From contig NZ_BNCJ01000003.1 in NCBI RefSeq assembly GCF_014656415.1, positions 234,075-298,074 on the forward strand: a stretch of DNA of 64,000 bases, read 5' to 3'. The position numbers were made by a program, and so were the translations under genes. A model generated the notes under the pieces. The model saw nothing but the letters and a program-made list of their open reading frames with translations, had not been told where the DNA came from and searched no databases. The DNA comes from Seohaeicola zhoushanensis. GTDB lineage: Bacteria > Pseudomonadota > Alphaproteobacteria > Rhodobacterales > Rhodobacteraceae. This document shows, one piece after another, positions 17,761 to 29,724 of the stretch (the stretch's first letter is position 1; each line of letters begins with the position of its first letter).

Positions 17761-17783
17761 GGGCCGGACCGCTCCGGCCCTTT
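17761..17783 (+). terminator. Rho-independent terminator after the P-loop ATPase gene
   Basis: GGGCCGGA, loop CCGC, TCCGGCCC, then TTT: a perfect 8-bp GC-rich stem four bases after the stop codon. It separates the ATPase gene from metA. Confidence 0.75.
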
Positions 17784-17842
17784 CCCTTGGCATCGTCCCG
17801 ATCCCGGACTATCTACGGCTCTCAGCAAACGGAATAGTTCAG

Positions 17843-18766
17843 ATGCCGATCAAGATACCAGCCAACCTGCCCGCCTACGACGTCCTCACGCGCGAGGGCG
17901 TCATGGTGATGTCCGAGGACGTCGCCGGCCGCCAGGACATCCGCCCGCTGCGCATCGGATTGCTGAACCTGATGCCGAAGAAGATCCAGACCGAGAACCA
18001 GTTCGCCCGGCTGATCGGCGCGACGCCGCTGCAGATCGAGCTCTCGCTGATCCGCATGAGCGAGCACCAAACCAAGAACACCGCCGCCGAGCACATGGAA
18101 GAGTTCTACCGCCCCTTCTCGGAAGTGCAGGCCAGCGGTGAGAAGTTCGACGGTCTCATCATCACCGGCGCGCCGATCGAACACCTGGAGTTCGAGGACG
18201 TGACCTATTGGGACGAGCTGGTCCAGGTCATGGACTGGACCCAGACCCATGTGCATTCCACCTTCGGCGTCTGCTGGGGCGGGATGGCGATGATCTATCA
18301 CTTCCACCGGGTCAAGAAGCACATCCTGGATGCCAAGGCCTTCGGCTGCTTCCGCCACAAGAACCTCGCCCCCGCATCGCCCTACCTGCGCGGCTTCTCG
18401 GATGACTGCGTGATCCCGGTCAGCCGCTGGACCGAGATGCGCCAGGACGAGATCGAGGCCGCCGGCGGCCTGACCACCCTGCTCGGCAGCGACGAGGTCG
18501 GCCCCTGCCTGGTCGAGGATCCGGGCCATCGCGCGCTCTACATCTTCAACCACTTCGAATACGACCGCGATACGCTCAAGCAGGAATACGACCGGGATAT
18601 CGCCAACGGCACCCCGATCAACGTGCCGATCAACTACTACCCGGACGACGACCCCTCGCGCCCGCCGCTGAACCGCTGGCGCAGCCACGGGCACCTTCTT
18701 TACGGTAACTGGATCAACGAGATCTACCAGTCCACCCCCTTCGACATGGCCGAGATTGGCAGTTAA
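17843..18766 (+). CDS. metA: homoserine O-acetyltransferase (MetA family)
   Basis: A 307-aa enzyme of the MetA fold, first committed step of methionine synthesis: acylation of L-homoserine in the cytoplasm. The catalytic Cys is C144 (FGVCWGGMA), with H237 and E239 in the NHFEYD motif. The residue that sets acyl-donor choice in the family (Gly for succinyl-CoA in E. coli, Glu for acetyl-CoA in Bacillus) is Glu here, E113 in [10 protein letters not shown], so acetyl-CoA is predicted. Length is normal. The 62 bases between the upstream terminator and the ATG do not fold into a SAM riboswitch that I can recognise. The stop codon overlaps the start of the alpha/beta hydrolase gene. Confidence 0.93.
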   Translation: MPIKIPANLPAYDVLTREGVMVMSEDVAGRQDIRPLRIGLLNLMPKKIQTENQFARLIGATPLQIELSLIRMSEHQTKNTAAEHMEEFYRPFSEVQASGEKFDGLIITGAPIEHLEFEDVTYWDELVQVMDWTQTHVHSTFGVCWGGMAMIYHFHRVKKHILDAKAFGCFRHKNLAPASPYLRGFSDDCVIPVSRWTEMRQDEIEAAGGLTTLLGSDEVGPCLVEDPGHRALYIFNHFEYDRDTLKQEYDRDIANGTPINVPINYYPDDDPSRPPLNRWRSHGHLLYGNWINEIYQSTPFDMAEIGS

Positions 18767-19709
18767 CCTGCTGATATCCTTGGGCCTCGGGCTGCTTCTG
18801 CTGGCCGGCGTCACCCATTGGGCCGCCGCCCGGCACGAAACTAGGGCCGAGGCCGCCTTTCCGCCCGAAGGCCAGTTGATGGAGATCGACGGCGTGCAGG
18901 TCCATGCCGTCGTCGCCGGCCAGGGGCCGGACCTGGTGCTGATCCACGGCGCCAGCGGCTCGACGCGCGACATGACCTTCGGCCTCGCTCCGGCCCTGGC
19001 CGACCGCTACCGCGTCATCGCCATCGACCGCCCCGGCCTCGGCTATACCGAGCGCCTGAACGAGAGCGGCGCGACCATCACCCAGCAGGCCGCGCTGCTG
19101 GCCGAGGCCGCCCGCCGGCTCGGCGCTGAACGCCCGCTGGTGCTGGGCCACAGCTATGGCGGCGCGGTGGCGCTGGCCTGGGCGGTAAACCACCCCGACC
19201 GCCTCGCCGGGCTGGTCGCGCTCTCGGCCGCCTCGCAGGTCTGGGACGGCTCGCTGCCGCTCTTCTACCGCATCACCTCCTCGCACCTCGGCAGCGCGCT
19301 GGCAGTGCCGCTCATCACCGCCTTCGTGCCCGACAGCGTGGTCGAGAAGGCGGTGGCCGAGGTCTTCGAGCCGCAACAAGAACCCGCCGGCTATGCCGAC
19401 TACTTCGGCCCCGCCCTGACCCTGCGCCGCGTCTCGATGCGCGCCAACGCGGCGCAGCGGGCCAACCTGCTGGTCGAGATCGAGGCGCTGGCACCGCAAT
19501 ACGGCGAGATCGCCGTGCCCACCGAGATCGTCCACGGCACTGCCGACACCACTGTCGGCATCCACATCCACTCGGAGAAACTGGTGAACCAGATCCCCGG
19601 CGCCATCCTCACCCGCCTCCCCGGAATCGGCCATATGCCGCACCACGTCTCCCCCGAGGATGTGATCGCCGCCATCGACCGTGTCGCCGCACGGGCGGGT
19701 TTGCGTTAA
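18756..19709 (+). CDS. alpha/beta hydrolase, membrane-anchored or exported
   Basis: A 317-aa alpha/beta-hydrolase. The start appears to be TTG at 18756, inside the end of metA, because the following residues form a hydrophobic signal-anchor ([16 protein letters not shown]); the next ATG (18879) would remove it. The oxyanion strand ([13 protein letters not shown]), the nucleophile elbow GHSYGG, the acid region (VHGTADTTV) and a late His (GIGHMPHH) are all present, so the Ser-Asp-His triad is intact. Substrate unknown. The overlap with metA suggests co-transcription, but a direct role in methionine synthesis is not implied. Confidence 0.85.
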   Translation: MAVNLLISLGLGLLLLAGVTHWAAARHETRAEAAFPPEGQLMEIDGVQVHAVVAGQGPDLVLIHGASGSTRDMTFGLAPALADRYRVIAIDRPGLGYTERLNESGATITQQAALLAEAARRLGAERPLVLGHSYGGAVALAWAVNHPDRLAGLVALSAASQVWDGSLPLFYRITSSHLGSALAVPLITAFVPDSVVEKAVAEVFEPQQEPAGYADYFGPALTLRRVSMRANAAQRANLLVEIEALAPQYGEIAVPTEIVHGTADTTVGIHIHSEKLVNQIPGAILTRLPGIGHMPHHVSPEDVIAAIDRVAARAGLR

Positions 19710-19761
19710 TCCTTGTACCATCCCATATTGGCCTGGTCCGGTCAGGCAAAGGAACGGCAAG

Positions 19762-20631
19762 ATGGATCTTCCCTTCGGTGGTGCGATCAGCACCTACTTC
19801 ACCAAGGAAGCCCCGAAAGAGGTGCGCGAGTCGATCAAGCGCGCCGATGGCGACGACATCCTCAATCCGACCTTTCCCTATACCGAGGAGATGAAGCGCA
19901 AGGCCTACGAGGCCGAGATGAAGGCGCTCCAGATCGAACTCGCCAAGATGCAGAGCTGGCTCGGCGAGGTGGGCCAGCGCGTCGTCGTTGTGATGGAGGG
20001 GCGCGACGCCGCCGGCAAGGGCAGCACCATCAAGCGCTTCACCGAGAACCTGAACCCCCGTCGCGCCCGGATCGTCGCCCTCGGGAAGCCAACCGAATCC
20101 GAGCGCACCCAGTGGTATTTCCAGCGCTACATCGACCACCTGCCCTCCGGCGGCGAGATCGTCTTCTATGACCGTTCCTGGTACAACCGCGGCGTGGTCG
20201 AGAAGGTCTTCGGCTTCTGCACCGACGGCGAACGCGAACGCTTCTTCGAACAGGTCGGCCCCTTCGAGCAGTCGCTCGTCGGCGATGGCATCCGCCTCTT
20301 CAAGTTCTGGCTTAACGTCGGCCGGGCCGAACAGCTGCGCCGCTTCATGGACCGCGAAAACGACATGCTGAAGCAGTGGAAACTCTCGCAGATCGACGTC
20401 GACGGCCTGAAGAAATGGGACGAATACTCGGACGCGATCCGCGAAACGCTGACCCGCAGCCATTCCACCGTCGCGCCCTGGACCATCATCCGCTCGGACG
20501 ACAAGCGCCGCGCGCGGCTGGCGGCGATCCGCACGGTGCTGCACAACCTCGATTACGCCCGAAAGGACAAGAAGGCGCTCGGCAAGATCGACAAGTCGAT
20601 CTGCGGGGGGCCCGACCTCTGGGATGGTTAA
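19762..20631 (+). CDS. ppk2: polyphosphate kinase 2
   Basis: A 289-aa single-domain PPK2 that transfers phosphate between polyphosphate and nucleoside diphosphates. Walker A is [13 protein letters not shown], and the family motif [17 protein letters not shown] includes Walker B and the lid start. The helical N-terminal extension (about 60 residues) and the overall size fit class I enzymes that phosphorylate ADP or GDP. An earlier in-frame ATG at 19681 is rejected; the ATG at 19762 has a Shine-Dalgarno (AAAGGAAC). The last 8 bases overlap the TetR gene, so the regulator may be coexpressed with the kinase. Confidence 0.93.
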   Translation: MDLPFGGAISTYFTKEAPKEVRESIKRADGDDILNPTFPYTEEMKRKAYEAEMKALQIELAKMQSWLGEVGQRVVVVMEGRDAAGKGSTIKRFTENLNPRRARIVALGKPTESERTQWYFQRYIDHLPSGGEIVFYDRSWYNRGVVEKVFGFCTDGERERFFEQVGPFEQSLVGDGIRLFKFWLNVGRAEQLRRFMDRENDMLKQWKLSQIDVDGLKKWDEYSDAIRETLTRSHSTVAPWTIIRSDDKRRARLAAIRTVLHNLDYARKDKKALGKIDKSICGGPDLWDG

Positions 20632-21241
20632 ACGCGGATACCACCACGGCAACCTGCGGCAGGCGCTCGTCGATGCCGCGCTCGACCTCATCCGCGAGAA
20701 GGGGCCGACAGGCTTCACATTGTCCGAGGCTGCCAAGCAGGCCGGCGTCACCCCCGCCGCTGTCTACCGCCATTTCGAGGGCCGCGAGGACCTGATCGCC
20801 GAGGCCGCCCGCCAAGGCTACGAGATCTTCGCCGATCTGATGCAATATGCCTATGACAAGGGCCAGCCCTCGGCGCTGGCGGCTTTCGAGGCCACGGGCC
20901 GCGCCTACCTCGCCTTCGCCCGCAAGCACCCCGGCCACTACATCGCGATGTTCGAAAGCGGCATATCGGTCAACCGCACCCCGGAACTGGCCGCCGTCGC
21001 CAAACGCGCCTGGGACGTGCTGGAAAAGGCCGCCAGTGATCTCTCGCAGCACATCCCGCCCGAGAAACGCCCGCCCGCCTCGATGTTCTCGGCCCATATC
21101 TGGGCCATGAGCCACGGCGTGGTCGAACTCTTTGCCCGCAACTCGCCCGGCACCCAAAGCCCCTTCCCGCCCGAGGACCTGCTGGAATCCGGCATCGGGG
21201 TCTACCTGCGGGGCCTCGGGCTGATCCCGCCCGACAGCTGA
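20624..21241 (+). CDS. TetR-family regulator with WHG-type C-terminal domain
   Basis: A 205-aa repressor. The N-terminal helix-turn-helix is typical ([22 protein letters not shown] ... [25 protein letters not shown]), and the C-terminal ligand domain contains the [13 protein letters not shown] stretch that gives the WHG group its name. The ATG lies inside the end of ppk2 with an 8-base overlap, so it is in the same transcript. The convergent selO gene ends 6 bases downstream. Its target may be the ppk2 operon or a distant gene; the ligand is unknown. Confidence 0.9.
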   Translation: MVKRGYHHGNLRQALVDAALDLIREKGPTGFTLSEAAKQAGVTPAAVYRHFEGREDLIAEAARQGYEIFADLMQYAYDKGQPSALAAFEATGRAYLAFARKHPGHYIAMFESGISVNRTPELAAVAKRAWDVLEKAASDLSQHIPPEKRPPASMFSAHIWAMSHGVVELFARNSPGTQSPFPPEDLLESGIGVYLRGLGLIPPDS

Positions 21242-21246
21242 CGCCC

Positions 21247-22665
21247 TCAGGTGCCGCAGAAGGTTGCCGGCACCACTTCCTCGGGCAAGGGCGCACGTGC
21301 CAGGTCGGCCGCTTCCGGCTGGTCGTCATAGGGGCGCGCCAGCACCGCGTTCAGCCGGTGGAAGGGCGCATAATCGCCCTGCACCGCCGCCGCGATCATC
21401 TCTTCCATCCGGTGGTTGCGCGGAATGACCGCAGGGTTGGCCGCTCGCATCACCGCCTCGGGATCGGCCTCTTCCGCCAGACGCGCGCGCCAGCCCTCGG
21501 CCCATTGGTCAAAGGCGGCAGGATCAGTGAACTGGTCCCGCGCCTTGCCCGCCGGCAGCGCCCGGAAGGTATTGGTGAAATCGGCCCGGTTCTCGGCCAT
21601 CCGGTTCAGCAGGTCGCCGATCAGCCCGGCATCCTCCTCGCGCGCCTCCGCGATCCCGATCTTGGCCCCGAACCGCCGCAGCCAGGCCCGGTGAATCTGC
21701 CCTGGCATCGCGTGCACGATCCGGGTCGCCTCTTCCACCACCACCTGCGGATCCTCGTATTGCTGGATCAGCGCGGTGGCGAGCTGCGCCAGGTTCCAGA
21801 CCGCGATATCAGGCTGGTTGGCATAGGCATAGCGACCGCCCCGGTCGATCGAGGAGAACACCGTTTCGGGGTGGTACACATCCAGGAAGGCACAGGGGCC
21901 ATAGTCGATGGTCTCGCCCGAGATCGAGGAATTGTCGGTGTTCATCACGCCGTGGATGAAGCCGACCGACAGCCAGGAGGCGATCAGCTCGGCCTGCGCC
22001 GCGCCGACCGCCGAGAGCAGGCCCATCGGCCCATCCGCCTCGGGGTAATGCCGCGCGATGCCGTAGTCGGTCAGCTGCTTGAGGCTGGCGACATCGCCCC
22101 GCGCCGCGAAGACCTGGAAGGTGCCCACCCGCAGGTGGCTGCGCGCCACCCGCGTCAGCACCGCGCCCGGCAGGATCGACTCGCGCCAGACCTCCTCGCC
22201 GGTCTCCACCGCCGCCAGCGCCCGCGTGGTCGGGATGCCAAGCGCGTGCATCGCCTCGCTCACCACATATTCGCGCAGCACCGGCCCCAGCCAGGCCCGC
22301 CCGTCGCCGCCCCGGCTGAACGGCGTGCGCCCCGCGCCCTTGAGCTGAATGTCACGCCGGACGCCGTCCAGGCCCACCACCTCGCCCAGCAGGATCGCCC
22401 GGCCGTCGCCCAGCTGCGGGTTGTACTGCCCGAACTGGTGTCCGGAATAGAGCTGCGCCAGCGGCTCAGCCCCCTCGGGCAGGCGGTTGCCGGCAAAGAC
22501 CTCGGCGAATTCCGCCTCGGACTGCTCGGGAAGCCCCAGAAGCCCCGCCAGCCTAGCATTCCAGGCGACAAGGCGCGGCGCCTTCACCGGATGCGGCTTC
22601 TGCGCGGCATAGAAGCCCGACGGCAGGCGGGCGAAGGAATTGTCGAAGGGGATGTGCAGGCTCAT
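21247..22665 (-). CDS. selO: SelO / YdiU protein adenylyltransferase (pseudokinase fold)
   Basis: A 472-aa SelO-family protein. These have an inverted-nucleotide pseudokinase fold and transfer AMP to Ser, Thr or Tyr of partner proteins, with a role in redox stress. Visible family blocks are [23 protein letters not shown] (ATP loop), [17 protein letters not shown], and [19 protein letters not shown] with the metal-binding Asn and Asp. The conserved C-terminal Cys (selenocysteine in some relatives) is present as C470 in TFCGT. The ATG at 22665 is chosen; the frame stays open upstream, but the added residues are low complexity. The gene is divergent from the DUF985 cupin, with a dispersed repeat copy between them. 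Confidence 0.94.
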   Translation of the reverse strand: MSLHIPFDNSFARLPSGFYAAQKPHPVKAPRLVAWNARLAGLLGLPEQSEAEFAEVFAGNRLPEGAEPLAQLYSGHQFGQYNPQLGDGRAILLGEVVGLDGVRRDIQLKGAGRTPFSRGGDGRAWLGPVLREYVVSEAMHALGIPTTRALAAVETGEEVWRESILPGAVLTRVARSHLRVGTFQVFAARGDVASLKQLTDYGIARHYPEADGPMGLLSAVGAAQAELIASWLSVGFIHGVMNTDNSSISGETIDYGPCAFLDVYHPETVFSSIDRGGRYAYANQPDIAVWNLAQLATALIQQYEDPQVVVEEATRIVHAMPGQIHRAWLRRFGAKIGIAEAREEDAGLIGDLLNRMAENRADFTNTFRALPAGKARDQFTDPAAFDQWAEGWRARLAEEADPEAVMRAANPAVIPRNHRMEEMIAAAVQGDYAPFHRLNAVLARPYDDQPEAADLARAPLPEEVVPATFCGT

Positions 22666-22730
22666 GGGCCACAACATAGAGAGGGCGGGCGCAAATGCCA
22701 GAGGGCGCGCGGCCGGCACGGGCAGGACGG

Positions 22731-22753
22731 GAGTATTTGGAAAGAGAAGAAGC
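22731..22753 (+). repeat. dispersed repeat, copy A (core GAGTATTT..GAAAGAGAAGAAG)
   Basis: A purine-rich core that recurs four more times in the window (25895-25917, 42645-42667, 49150-49172, 52924-52949). This copy lies in the 133-base divergent gap between selO and the DUF985 gene, so it sits in the leader or promoter zone of one or both. Confidence 0.75.
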
Positions 22754-22798
22754 GCAGGGTGGTTTCCAGGGCCTTGACCGCGCGCTAGTCTGATCGCC

Positions 22799-23218
22799 AT
22801 GACCGCAGATGAGATCATATCGAGGCTCGACCTCGCCCCGCATCCCGAGGGCGGCCATTACCGCCAGACCTGGGTGGCGGCGAACGAGGGCCGGCCGAGC
22901 GGCACCTGCATCTACTTCCTGCTGAAGGCGGGCGAGCGCAGCCACTGGCACCGGGTCGACGCCACCGAGATCTGGCTCTGGCACGCCGGCGCGCCGCTGG
23001 TGCTGTCGCTCAGCCCGACCGAGGCCGGGCCCGCCAGCGACCATCTGCTGACACCCGACCTGGACACCGGCGAGCCGCAGCTGATCGTTCCGGAAAACCA
23101 TTGGCAATCCGCGCGATCCACCGGGGAGTTCACCCTGGTCAGCTGCACCGTCTCGCCCGGCTTCCGCTTCGAGGGCTTCACCCTCGCCGCGCCGGGCTTC
23201 GACATTCCCCGCGGCTAG
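22799..23218 (+). CDS. DUF985 cupin-fold protein
   Basis: A 139-aa single-domain cupin of the DUF985 family. Characteristic blocks are [14 protein letters not shown] near the N-terminus, [27 protein letters not shown] (cupin metal-like His residues) and [13 protein letters not shown] near the end. The biochemical role is not established. It is transcribed away from selO and its TAG overlaps the TAG of the convergent anmK in a shared CTAG, so neither gene has room for a terminator before the end of the other. Confidence 0.88.
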   Translation: MTADEIISRLDLAPHPEGGHYRQTWVAANEGRPSGTCIYFLLKAGERSHWHRVDATEIWLWHAGAPLVLSLSPTEAGPASDHLLTPDLDTGEPQLIVPENHWQSARSTGEFTLVSCTVSPGFRFEGFTLAAPGFDIPRG

Positions 23219-24324
23219 GCCCCCGGCACCGAGACGATGCCGCCCCCCACCGCCGCGCGCACGCCCGTGGTGCCGGGGCACGAGGTGGGCAGGCCCCGCG
23301 CCACCCGCACCGCGAGATAGGCGAAGGCCTGCGCCTCGAGCATGTCGCCGTCCAGCCCCGCGGCCTCGACGGGCTCGACCGGGCAGTCCAGCCCCGCCGC
23401 CAGCATCCGCATCAGCACCGGGTTGCGCCGCCCGCCGCCGGTGACCAGCACCCGCGCCGGCGGCTGCGGACAATGCTCCATCCCGCGCGCCACGGCGGCG
23501 GCGCTCATTGCGGTCAGCGTCGCGGCGGCATCGGCGTCGCCCAGCGGCTCGACCAGCTTCGAGGCGAAGGCAAAATCGTTCCGGTCCAGGGACTTCGGCG
23601 GCATTCTTGCGAAGAAGCGCGCGGCCAGGAACTCCTCGAGCATCCCCTCGGCCACCGTGCCCTGCGCCGCCAGCGCCCCGCCCGCGTCCATCTCGAGCCC
23701 CAGCCGGGCCGACATCAGGTCGTTGACCGGCGCATTGGCCGGGCCGGTGTCGAAGGCCAGCAGCGCGCCCGGCACCTCGGGCGCGGGCTGGGACGGGTCG
23801 ATCCAGGTCAGGTTGCCGACGCCGCCGAGGTTGAGGAAGGCCAGCGGCGCGGTCGCGCCCATCCACTTCGCACAGGCGAAGTGGAAGAAGGGCGCCAGCG
23901 GCGCGCCCTCGCCGCCCATACGCACGTCCTGGCTGCGGAAGTCCCAGACCACCGGCAGCCCCAGCGCCTCGGCCAGGGCCGCGCCATCGCCCACCTGCAG
24001 CGTGCCGTGCCCCCTGGGATCATGCGCCAGCGTCTGGCCATGGAAGCCGACCAGGTCGATCCCCTCGAACCTGCGCAACGCCTCGAAATGCGCGACATCC
24101 ACCACGTCGCCCGCCAGTTCGACCTCGGCCCCCTGCCAGCGCCCCAGCCCGGCGCGCAGGATCGCCCGTTCCTCGGGCAGGTAGGCCCGGTAACCGCTTG
24201 GCCCGAAAGCTGAAATGGTGATCCCGTCGGTTTCGACAACCGCCGCGTCCACCCCGTCCAGCGACGTCCCGCTCATCGCCCCCAGCGCCCGCAGCACGCC
24301 GGTCCGCGCAATGGCCCCATTCAT
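23215..24324 (-). CDS. anmK: anhydro-N-acetylmuramic acid kinase
   Basis: A 369-aa AnmK that phosphorylates and opens 1,6-anhydro-MurNAc during peptidoglycan recycling in the cytoplasm. The phosphate-loop signature is [20 protein letters not shown] (about residues 15-34), with the catalytic aspartate region [12 protein letters not shown] and the C-terminal [10 protein letters not shown]. The frame is open far upstream over tyrS, but the ATG at 24324 gives the family N-terminus. It is divergent from tyrS with a 63-base gap. The recycling enzyme nagZ, which supplies this pathway, is at 37.2 kb in the same window. Confidence 0.94.
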   Translation of the reverse strand: MNGAIARTGVLRALGAMSGTSLDGVDAAVVETDGITISAFGPSGYRAYLPEERAILRAGLGRWQGAEVELAGDVVDVAHFEALRRFEGIDLVGFHGQTLAHDPRGHGTLQVGDGAALAEALGLPVVWDFRSQDVRMGGEGAPLAPFFHFACAKWMGATAPLAFLNLGGVGNLTWIDPSQPAPEVPGALLAFDTGPANAPVNDLMSARLGLEMDAGGALAAQGTVAEGMLEEFLAARFFARMPPKSLDRNDFAFASKLVEPLGDADAAATLTAMSAAAVARGMEHCPQPPARVLVTGGGRRNPVLMRMLAAGLDCPVEPVEAAGLDGDMLEAQAFAYLAVRVARGLPTSCPGTTGVRAAVGGGIVSVPGA

Positions 24325-24387
24325 GGCCTTTTCCTTTGCCCGCCCCACCCATATACACTGCCCCGCGAACTCAAGCAGAGGCAAGCC

Positions 24388-25698
24388 ATGACCTATCACC
24401 CGAAATCGGATTTCATCGCAATCATGATGGAACGCGGCTATCTCGCCGACTGCACCGATTACCAGGGTCTCGACGAGGCTCTGATGGTGCCAGGTCAGCC
24501 CGCCTATATCGGCTATGACGCGACCGCCAAGTCGCTGCACGTCGGCCACCTGCTCAACATCATGATGCTGCGCTGGTTCCAGAAGACCGGGCACAAGCCG
24601 ATCACCCTGATGGGCGGCGGCACCACCAAGGTGGGCGATCCCTCGTTCCGCTCGGACGAGCGCCCGCTGCTGACGGCCGAGGCGATCGACGACAACATCG
24701 CCAGCATGAAGAACGTCTTCGCCAAATACCTCGCCTATGGCGACGGCGCGTCGGACGCGATCATGCTGAACAATGCAGAATGGCTCGACGGCCTGAACTA
24801 CCTCGAGTTCCTGCGCGACATCGGCCGGCACTTCTCGGTGAACCGGATGCTGTCCTTCGAGTCGGTGAAATCCCGGCTCGACCGCGAACAGTCGCTGTCG
24901 TTCCTCGAATTCAACTACATGATCCTGCAGGCCTATGACTTCCTCGAGCTGAACCGCCGCTATGGCTGCATCCTGCAGATGGGCGGCTCGGACCAGTGGG
25001 GCAACATCATCAACGGCATCGACCTGACCCGCCGGGTGCTCGACCACGAGATCTACGGGCTGACCTCGCCGCTGCTGACCACCTCGGACGGCCGCAAGAT
25101 GGGCAAAAGCCAGGGCGGCGCCATGTGGCTGAATGCCGACATGCTCAGCCCCTACGAGTTCTGGCAGTTCTGGCGCAACACCACCGATGCCGATGTCGGC
25201 CGCTTCCTCAAGCTCTACACCGAGCTGCCGGTCGACGACTGCAACCGCCTCGGCGCGCTGGCCGGCTCCGAGATCAACGAGGCCAAGGTCATTCTCGCCA
25301 ACGAGGTGACGAAGCTCTGCCACGGGGCCGAGGCGGCGGCGACCGCCGAGGCCACCGCGCGCGAGGTCTTCGAGAAGGGCGGTATCGGCGAGGATCTCCC
25401 GACGCTGAACCTGACCGCCGAAGAGGTAGGCGAGGGCATCTCGATCGTGCAGGTGATCGTGCGCGCCGGGCTCGCCAAGTCGGGCAAGGAGGCCAAGCGC
25501 CTGATCGCCGAGAACGGCGCCCGGATCGACGGAACGGATATCTCTGACGCTGGCTTGATTGTTCAAGTATACAAAACTTCTGAAGGTGAAATTCGAGCCC
25601 GATTAATCGCTTCAAACGGGGCGGTTATCGAAGAAGGGAACCTAAAGTTAAAGCTCTCCGCCGGGCGCAAGCGCCACGCGCTGGTTCAGATCGGCTGA
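24388..25698 (+). CDS. tyrS: tyrosyl-tRNA synthetase
   Basis: A 436-aa class I synthetase charging tRNA-Tyr. HIGH appears as HVGH at 51-54 and KMSKS as KMGKS at 237-241. Tyrosine-binding words ([26 protein letters not shown]) are intact, and an S4-like RNA-binding domain closes the protein. Codons 386 to about 425 (25543-25660) are unusual: rich in TTA, TTG, CAA, AAA, CGA and CTA and about 42% GC over 25561-25620 against a GC-rich background. The stretch between SDAG and [13 protein letters not shown] is also longer than I expect for the family, as though about 20 residues had been added in frame. The gene is followed by a clear terminator. Confidence 0.95.
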   Translation: MTYHPKSDFIAIMMERGYLADCTDYQGLDEALMVPGQPAYIGYDATAKSLHVGHLLNIMMLRWFQKTGHKPITLMGGGTTKVGDPSFRSDERPLLTAEAIDDNIASMKNVFAKYLAYGDGASDAIMLNNAEWLDGLNYLEFLRDIGRHFSVNRMLSFESVKSRLDREQSLSFLEFNYMILQAYDFLELNRRYGCILQMGGSDQWGNIINGIDLTRRVLDHEIYGLTSPLLTTSDGRKMGKSQGGAMWLNADMLSPYEFWQFWRNTTDADVGRFLKLYTELPVDDCNRLGALAGSEINEAKVILANEVTKLCHGAEAAATAEATAREVFEKGGIGEDLPTLNLTAEEVGEGISIVQVIVRAGLAKSGKEAKRLIAENGARIDGTDISDAGLIVQVYKTSEGEIRARLIASNGAVIEEGNLKLKLSAGRKRHALVQIG

Positions 25699-25722
25699 CA
25701 CCCACCATTGCGGAAAACGAAG

Positions 25723-25760
25723 GCGCCGCGGCCCAGCAGGGTCGCGGCGCTTCTCGTTCT
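25723..25760 (+). terminator. Rho-independent terminator of tyrS
   Basis: GCGCCGCGGCC at 25723-25733, loop CAGCAG, then an 11-base complement with one G-U pair at 25740-25750, followed by the T-rich TTCTCGTTCT. It lies 24 bases after the tyrS stop. Confidence 0.8.
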
Positions 25761-25894
25761 GCCCGTGGACATGTCGTGTCGATGCCCAAGGATATTAGCA
25801 GCGCAAAGAGTTAAGATTGGGTTAATCGTCGCAATATTCGCCCCATAGCCCGCTCAGGGCGACGACCGAGGAAATGAAGAACAGGCCCCATGCC

Positions 25895-25917
25895 CTTCTT
25901 CTCTTTCAAAAATACTC
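25895..25917 (-). repeat. dispersed repeat, copy B (reverse strand)
   Basis: On the minus strand the sequence reads GAGTATTT, TTGAAAG, AGAAGAAG, matching copy C except for one extra A. It is 30 bases beyond the 3' end of the Uup-like gene, in the convergent gap with tyrS. The rest of this gap (25761-25946) is relatively AT-rich and shows no gene. Confidence 0.75.
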
Positions 25918-25946
25918 AAAAAATTGCGCAACAGCTCCGAAGGCGT

Positions 25947-27755
<1,809 letters not shown>

Positions 27756-27795
27756 GGCCGCGAGCTACCCTGCCGCCGAGGGGCCGTCAACGGGG

Positions 27796-28536
27796 CTAAC
27801 CCTGCGCCACCGCCCGCAACAGGCGTTGCCGCGCCGGGGGAATCGCGCCGATCTCCAGCCCGGTGAAGACGTGCAGCGTGTTCATATTCCGGTCGATCAC
27901 CGCGTGGTCGCTGACCCAGCCGCCCATGGTCAGGTAGGTGCGCAGCAGCGGCGGCATCCGCGACATCGCCTTCTTCGGGTCAGGCCGGCGCCGCAGCCGC
28001 GCGGCAAAGCGGAAGACATCCGGCGCCTTGACGCGCGGCCACCAGCGCGGCGGCGCCAGGTGGCGCGCCTTCAGCATGGCGAAGGTGTCGAGGTAATCTT
28101 CGGTCCGCGTGCCCGCGAAAGAGGAACAGCCGAACAGCATCTCGACCCGATGCTCGTCGACGTAACGGGTCAGCGCGCCCCAGGCTACCCGCAGGATATC
28201 GCCGTCGCGCCAGTCGGGGTGGATGCAGAACCGACCGATCTCGGCCATCCGCCCCGGAAAACCGGCCAGCGCCCCGAGATCGTAGAACTGCGCGGAATAG
28301 CTGCCGCCGATACCGGCCCCGCCCTCGAGCAGCAGCAGCCGGCAGCAGGCCACCAGCGCACCGGAACAGGTGTCGCGCACAAGGATATGGGTGCAGAGCG
28401 CATCGAAGGAATCGGCATCCGGCCCGGCGGTGGCAAAGCACAGCCCGCGCAACGCCTGCGCTTCGGCGATCTCCTCCGTACTTTCCGCCGAAGTGGCCGC
28501 ATAGCGGCCACGAAGAAACGCAGGCGTATCTGGCAC
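27796..28536 (-). CDS. olsB: L-ornithine N(alpha)-acyltransferase OlsB (GNAT family)
   Basis: A 246-aa acyl-ACP-dependent acyltransferase that makes lyso-ornithine lipid, the first step of phosphorus-free ornithine lipid synthesis. Recognised from the OlsB-type blocks LRGLCFATAGPDADSFDALCTHILV (about 28-52), SYSAQFYDLGAL and EIGRFCIHPDWRDGDILRVAWGAL. The start is GTG at 28536, with GAGAGG upstream. The OlsA partner is not in the window. Ornithine lipids are common in Rhodobacterales and rise under phosphate limitation, but I see no pho box I can defend in the 97-base gap upstream. Confidence 0.88.
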   Translation of the reverse strand: MPDTPAFLRGRYAATSAESTEEIAEAQALRGLCFATAGPDADSFDALCTHILVRDTCSGALVACCRLLLLEGGAGIGGSYSAQFYDLGALAGFPGRMAEIGRFCIHPDWRDGDILRVAWGALTRYVDEHRVEMLFGCSSFAGTRTEDYLDTFAMLKARHLAPPRWWPRVKAPDVFRFAARLRRRPDPKKAMSRMPPLLRTYLTMGGWVSDHAVIDRNMNTLHVFTGLEIGAIPPARQRLLRAVAQG

Positions 28537-28633
28537 GGGCTCAAACCTCTCGGGGTCCTGCCGGAATGGTAGATGCCCCGGCCCCTACCCTCAAGAGATG
28601 ACAGGCCGGCGACAGGGCACCGTCAGACCCGCG

Positions 28634-29104
28634 TCATTCGCCGATAAGCTGGCCCGGTCCGATCCGGCCGAGGTTGCCAAGCAACTGGCGCAGGAAGCTC
28701 TTGTCCGTCTCGCCCGACTCGGTGATCCGGCGTTCAAGCGGAATCACCCGGCCCTGCTCCAGCCCGAAGCGCTCGATATTGCTGACGCGGCCATTCTTGT
28801 CGAAGCTGATCGCGACCAGCTCGCGCGAGATGGTCTGCGGCGCGCGTGCACCGTAATGGCGCACCCGCGAGGAGATGTAGTAATAACCACCATAGTTCAG
28901 CACGCCCGAGGCACCCGGCGTCCCGATCGCCTCGGCCACGCTCTCGCGCGTGTCGCGTCCAACCTGGATCTTGGCAAGGTCCTCTTCGGGCGGCACGTAG
29001 CCATGCTCGCGATAGGTCGCCACGCAGGCTGCGGTCGACGCCACGAGGGCCCCGGCCAGGGCCAACCGGCTCAACCGTTTGAACTGAAACGCGCGCAGAA
29101 CCAT
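28634..29104 (-). CDS. bamE: outer membrane assembly lipoprotein BamE (SmpA/OmlA)
   Basis: A 156-aa lipoprotein of the beta-barrel assembly machinery. The signal peptide ends in a lipobox (ASTAAC, Cys about residue 27). The SmpA/OmlA domain follows, with YVPPEEDLAKIQVGRDTRESVAEAIGTP and the conserved strand YYYISSRVRHYG. The ATG at 29104 is preferred over an in-frame upstream start because it places the signal peptide at the N-terminus. It anchors at the outer membrane and supports BamD/BamA. It is divergent from the yceD-rpmF-plsX-fabH block, with 83 bases between the starts. Confidence 0.92.
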   Translation of the reverse strand: MVLRAFQFKRLSRLALAGALVASTAACVATYREHGYVPPEEDLAKIQVGRDTRESVAEAIGTPGASGVLNYGGYYYISSRVRHYGARAPQTISRELVAISFDKNGRVSNIERFGLEQGRVIPLERRITESGETDKSFLRQLLGNLGRIGPGQLIGE

Positions 29105-29187
29105 GTATGCCCTCTTGCCTTGGCCTCCATCGGCTTCTATCCGATTATCGGCTCTGCGCCATCTGTTCAAGAAACGAAAGCGGCGAA

Positions 29188-29724
29188 ATGACCGGCTTCC
29201 CAGTTTTCCGCGTCGCGGACCTCGACCAGAACGCCCCGACTCGCTTCGATCTGCGCCCCGATGCAGAGATGATGTCGGGCCTTGCCGACGAGCTCGGCCT
29301 GCTTGGTCTGCGCAAGCTCTCCTTCGCCGGAGAGATCACGGCCAGCGGCAAGCGCGACTTCGTGCTGACCGCCCGACTCGGCGCCACCGTGGTGCAGCCC
29401 TGCGTCGTGACGCTCGATCCCGTGACCACGCGGATCGACACCGAGGTGCGGCGCACCTATCTCGCCAACATGCCCGAACCCGCAGGGGAAGAAGTCGAGA
29501 TGCCCGAGGACGACACGATCGAGCCTCTGCCCGTCACCATCGACCCGGCCGCAGTTATGGCCGAGGCGCTGGCGCTCGCACTGCCGCTCTATCCCCGCAA
29601 GGACGGAGTCGCGCTGGGAGAGGCCAATTACGCGGCTCCGGGCACCGAGGCGATGACCGACGAAACCGCCCGACCCTTTGCCGGCCTGGCCAATCTGCGC
29701 GACCGGATGAAGGACAAGAACTAG
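29188..29724 (+). CDS. yceD: DUF177 (YceD-like) protein, 23S rRNA accumulation
   Basis: A 178-aa DUF177/YceD family protein, required in other bacteria for normal 23S rRNA accumulation and almost always next to rpmF. It shows the family's central motif VLTARLGATVVQPCVVTLDPV (residues about 60-80, with a conserved Cys) and the C-terminal NPFAGLANLRD-like closing motif (RPFAGLANLRDRMK). The ATG at 29188 is selected; the in-frame ATG at 29107 lies next to the bamE start and adds non-family residues. The rpmF gene starts 173 bases downstream. Confidence 0.9.
   Translation: MTGFPVFRVADLDQNAPTRFDLRPDAEMMSGLADELGLLGLRKLSFAGEITASGKRDFVLTARLGATVVQPCVVTLDPVTTRIDTEVRRTYLANMPEPAGEEVEMPEDDTIEPLPVTIDPAAVMAEALALALPLYPRKDGVALGEANYAAPGTEAMTDETARPFAGLANLRDRMKDKN

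Noticed and set aside
17781-17842. SAM-II riboswitch before metA
   Set aside because: Only 62 bases between the terminator and the start, and neither the pseudoknot arms nor the conserved loop sequence can be found.
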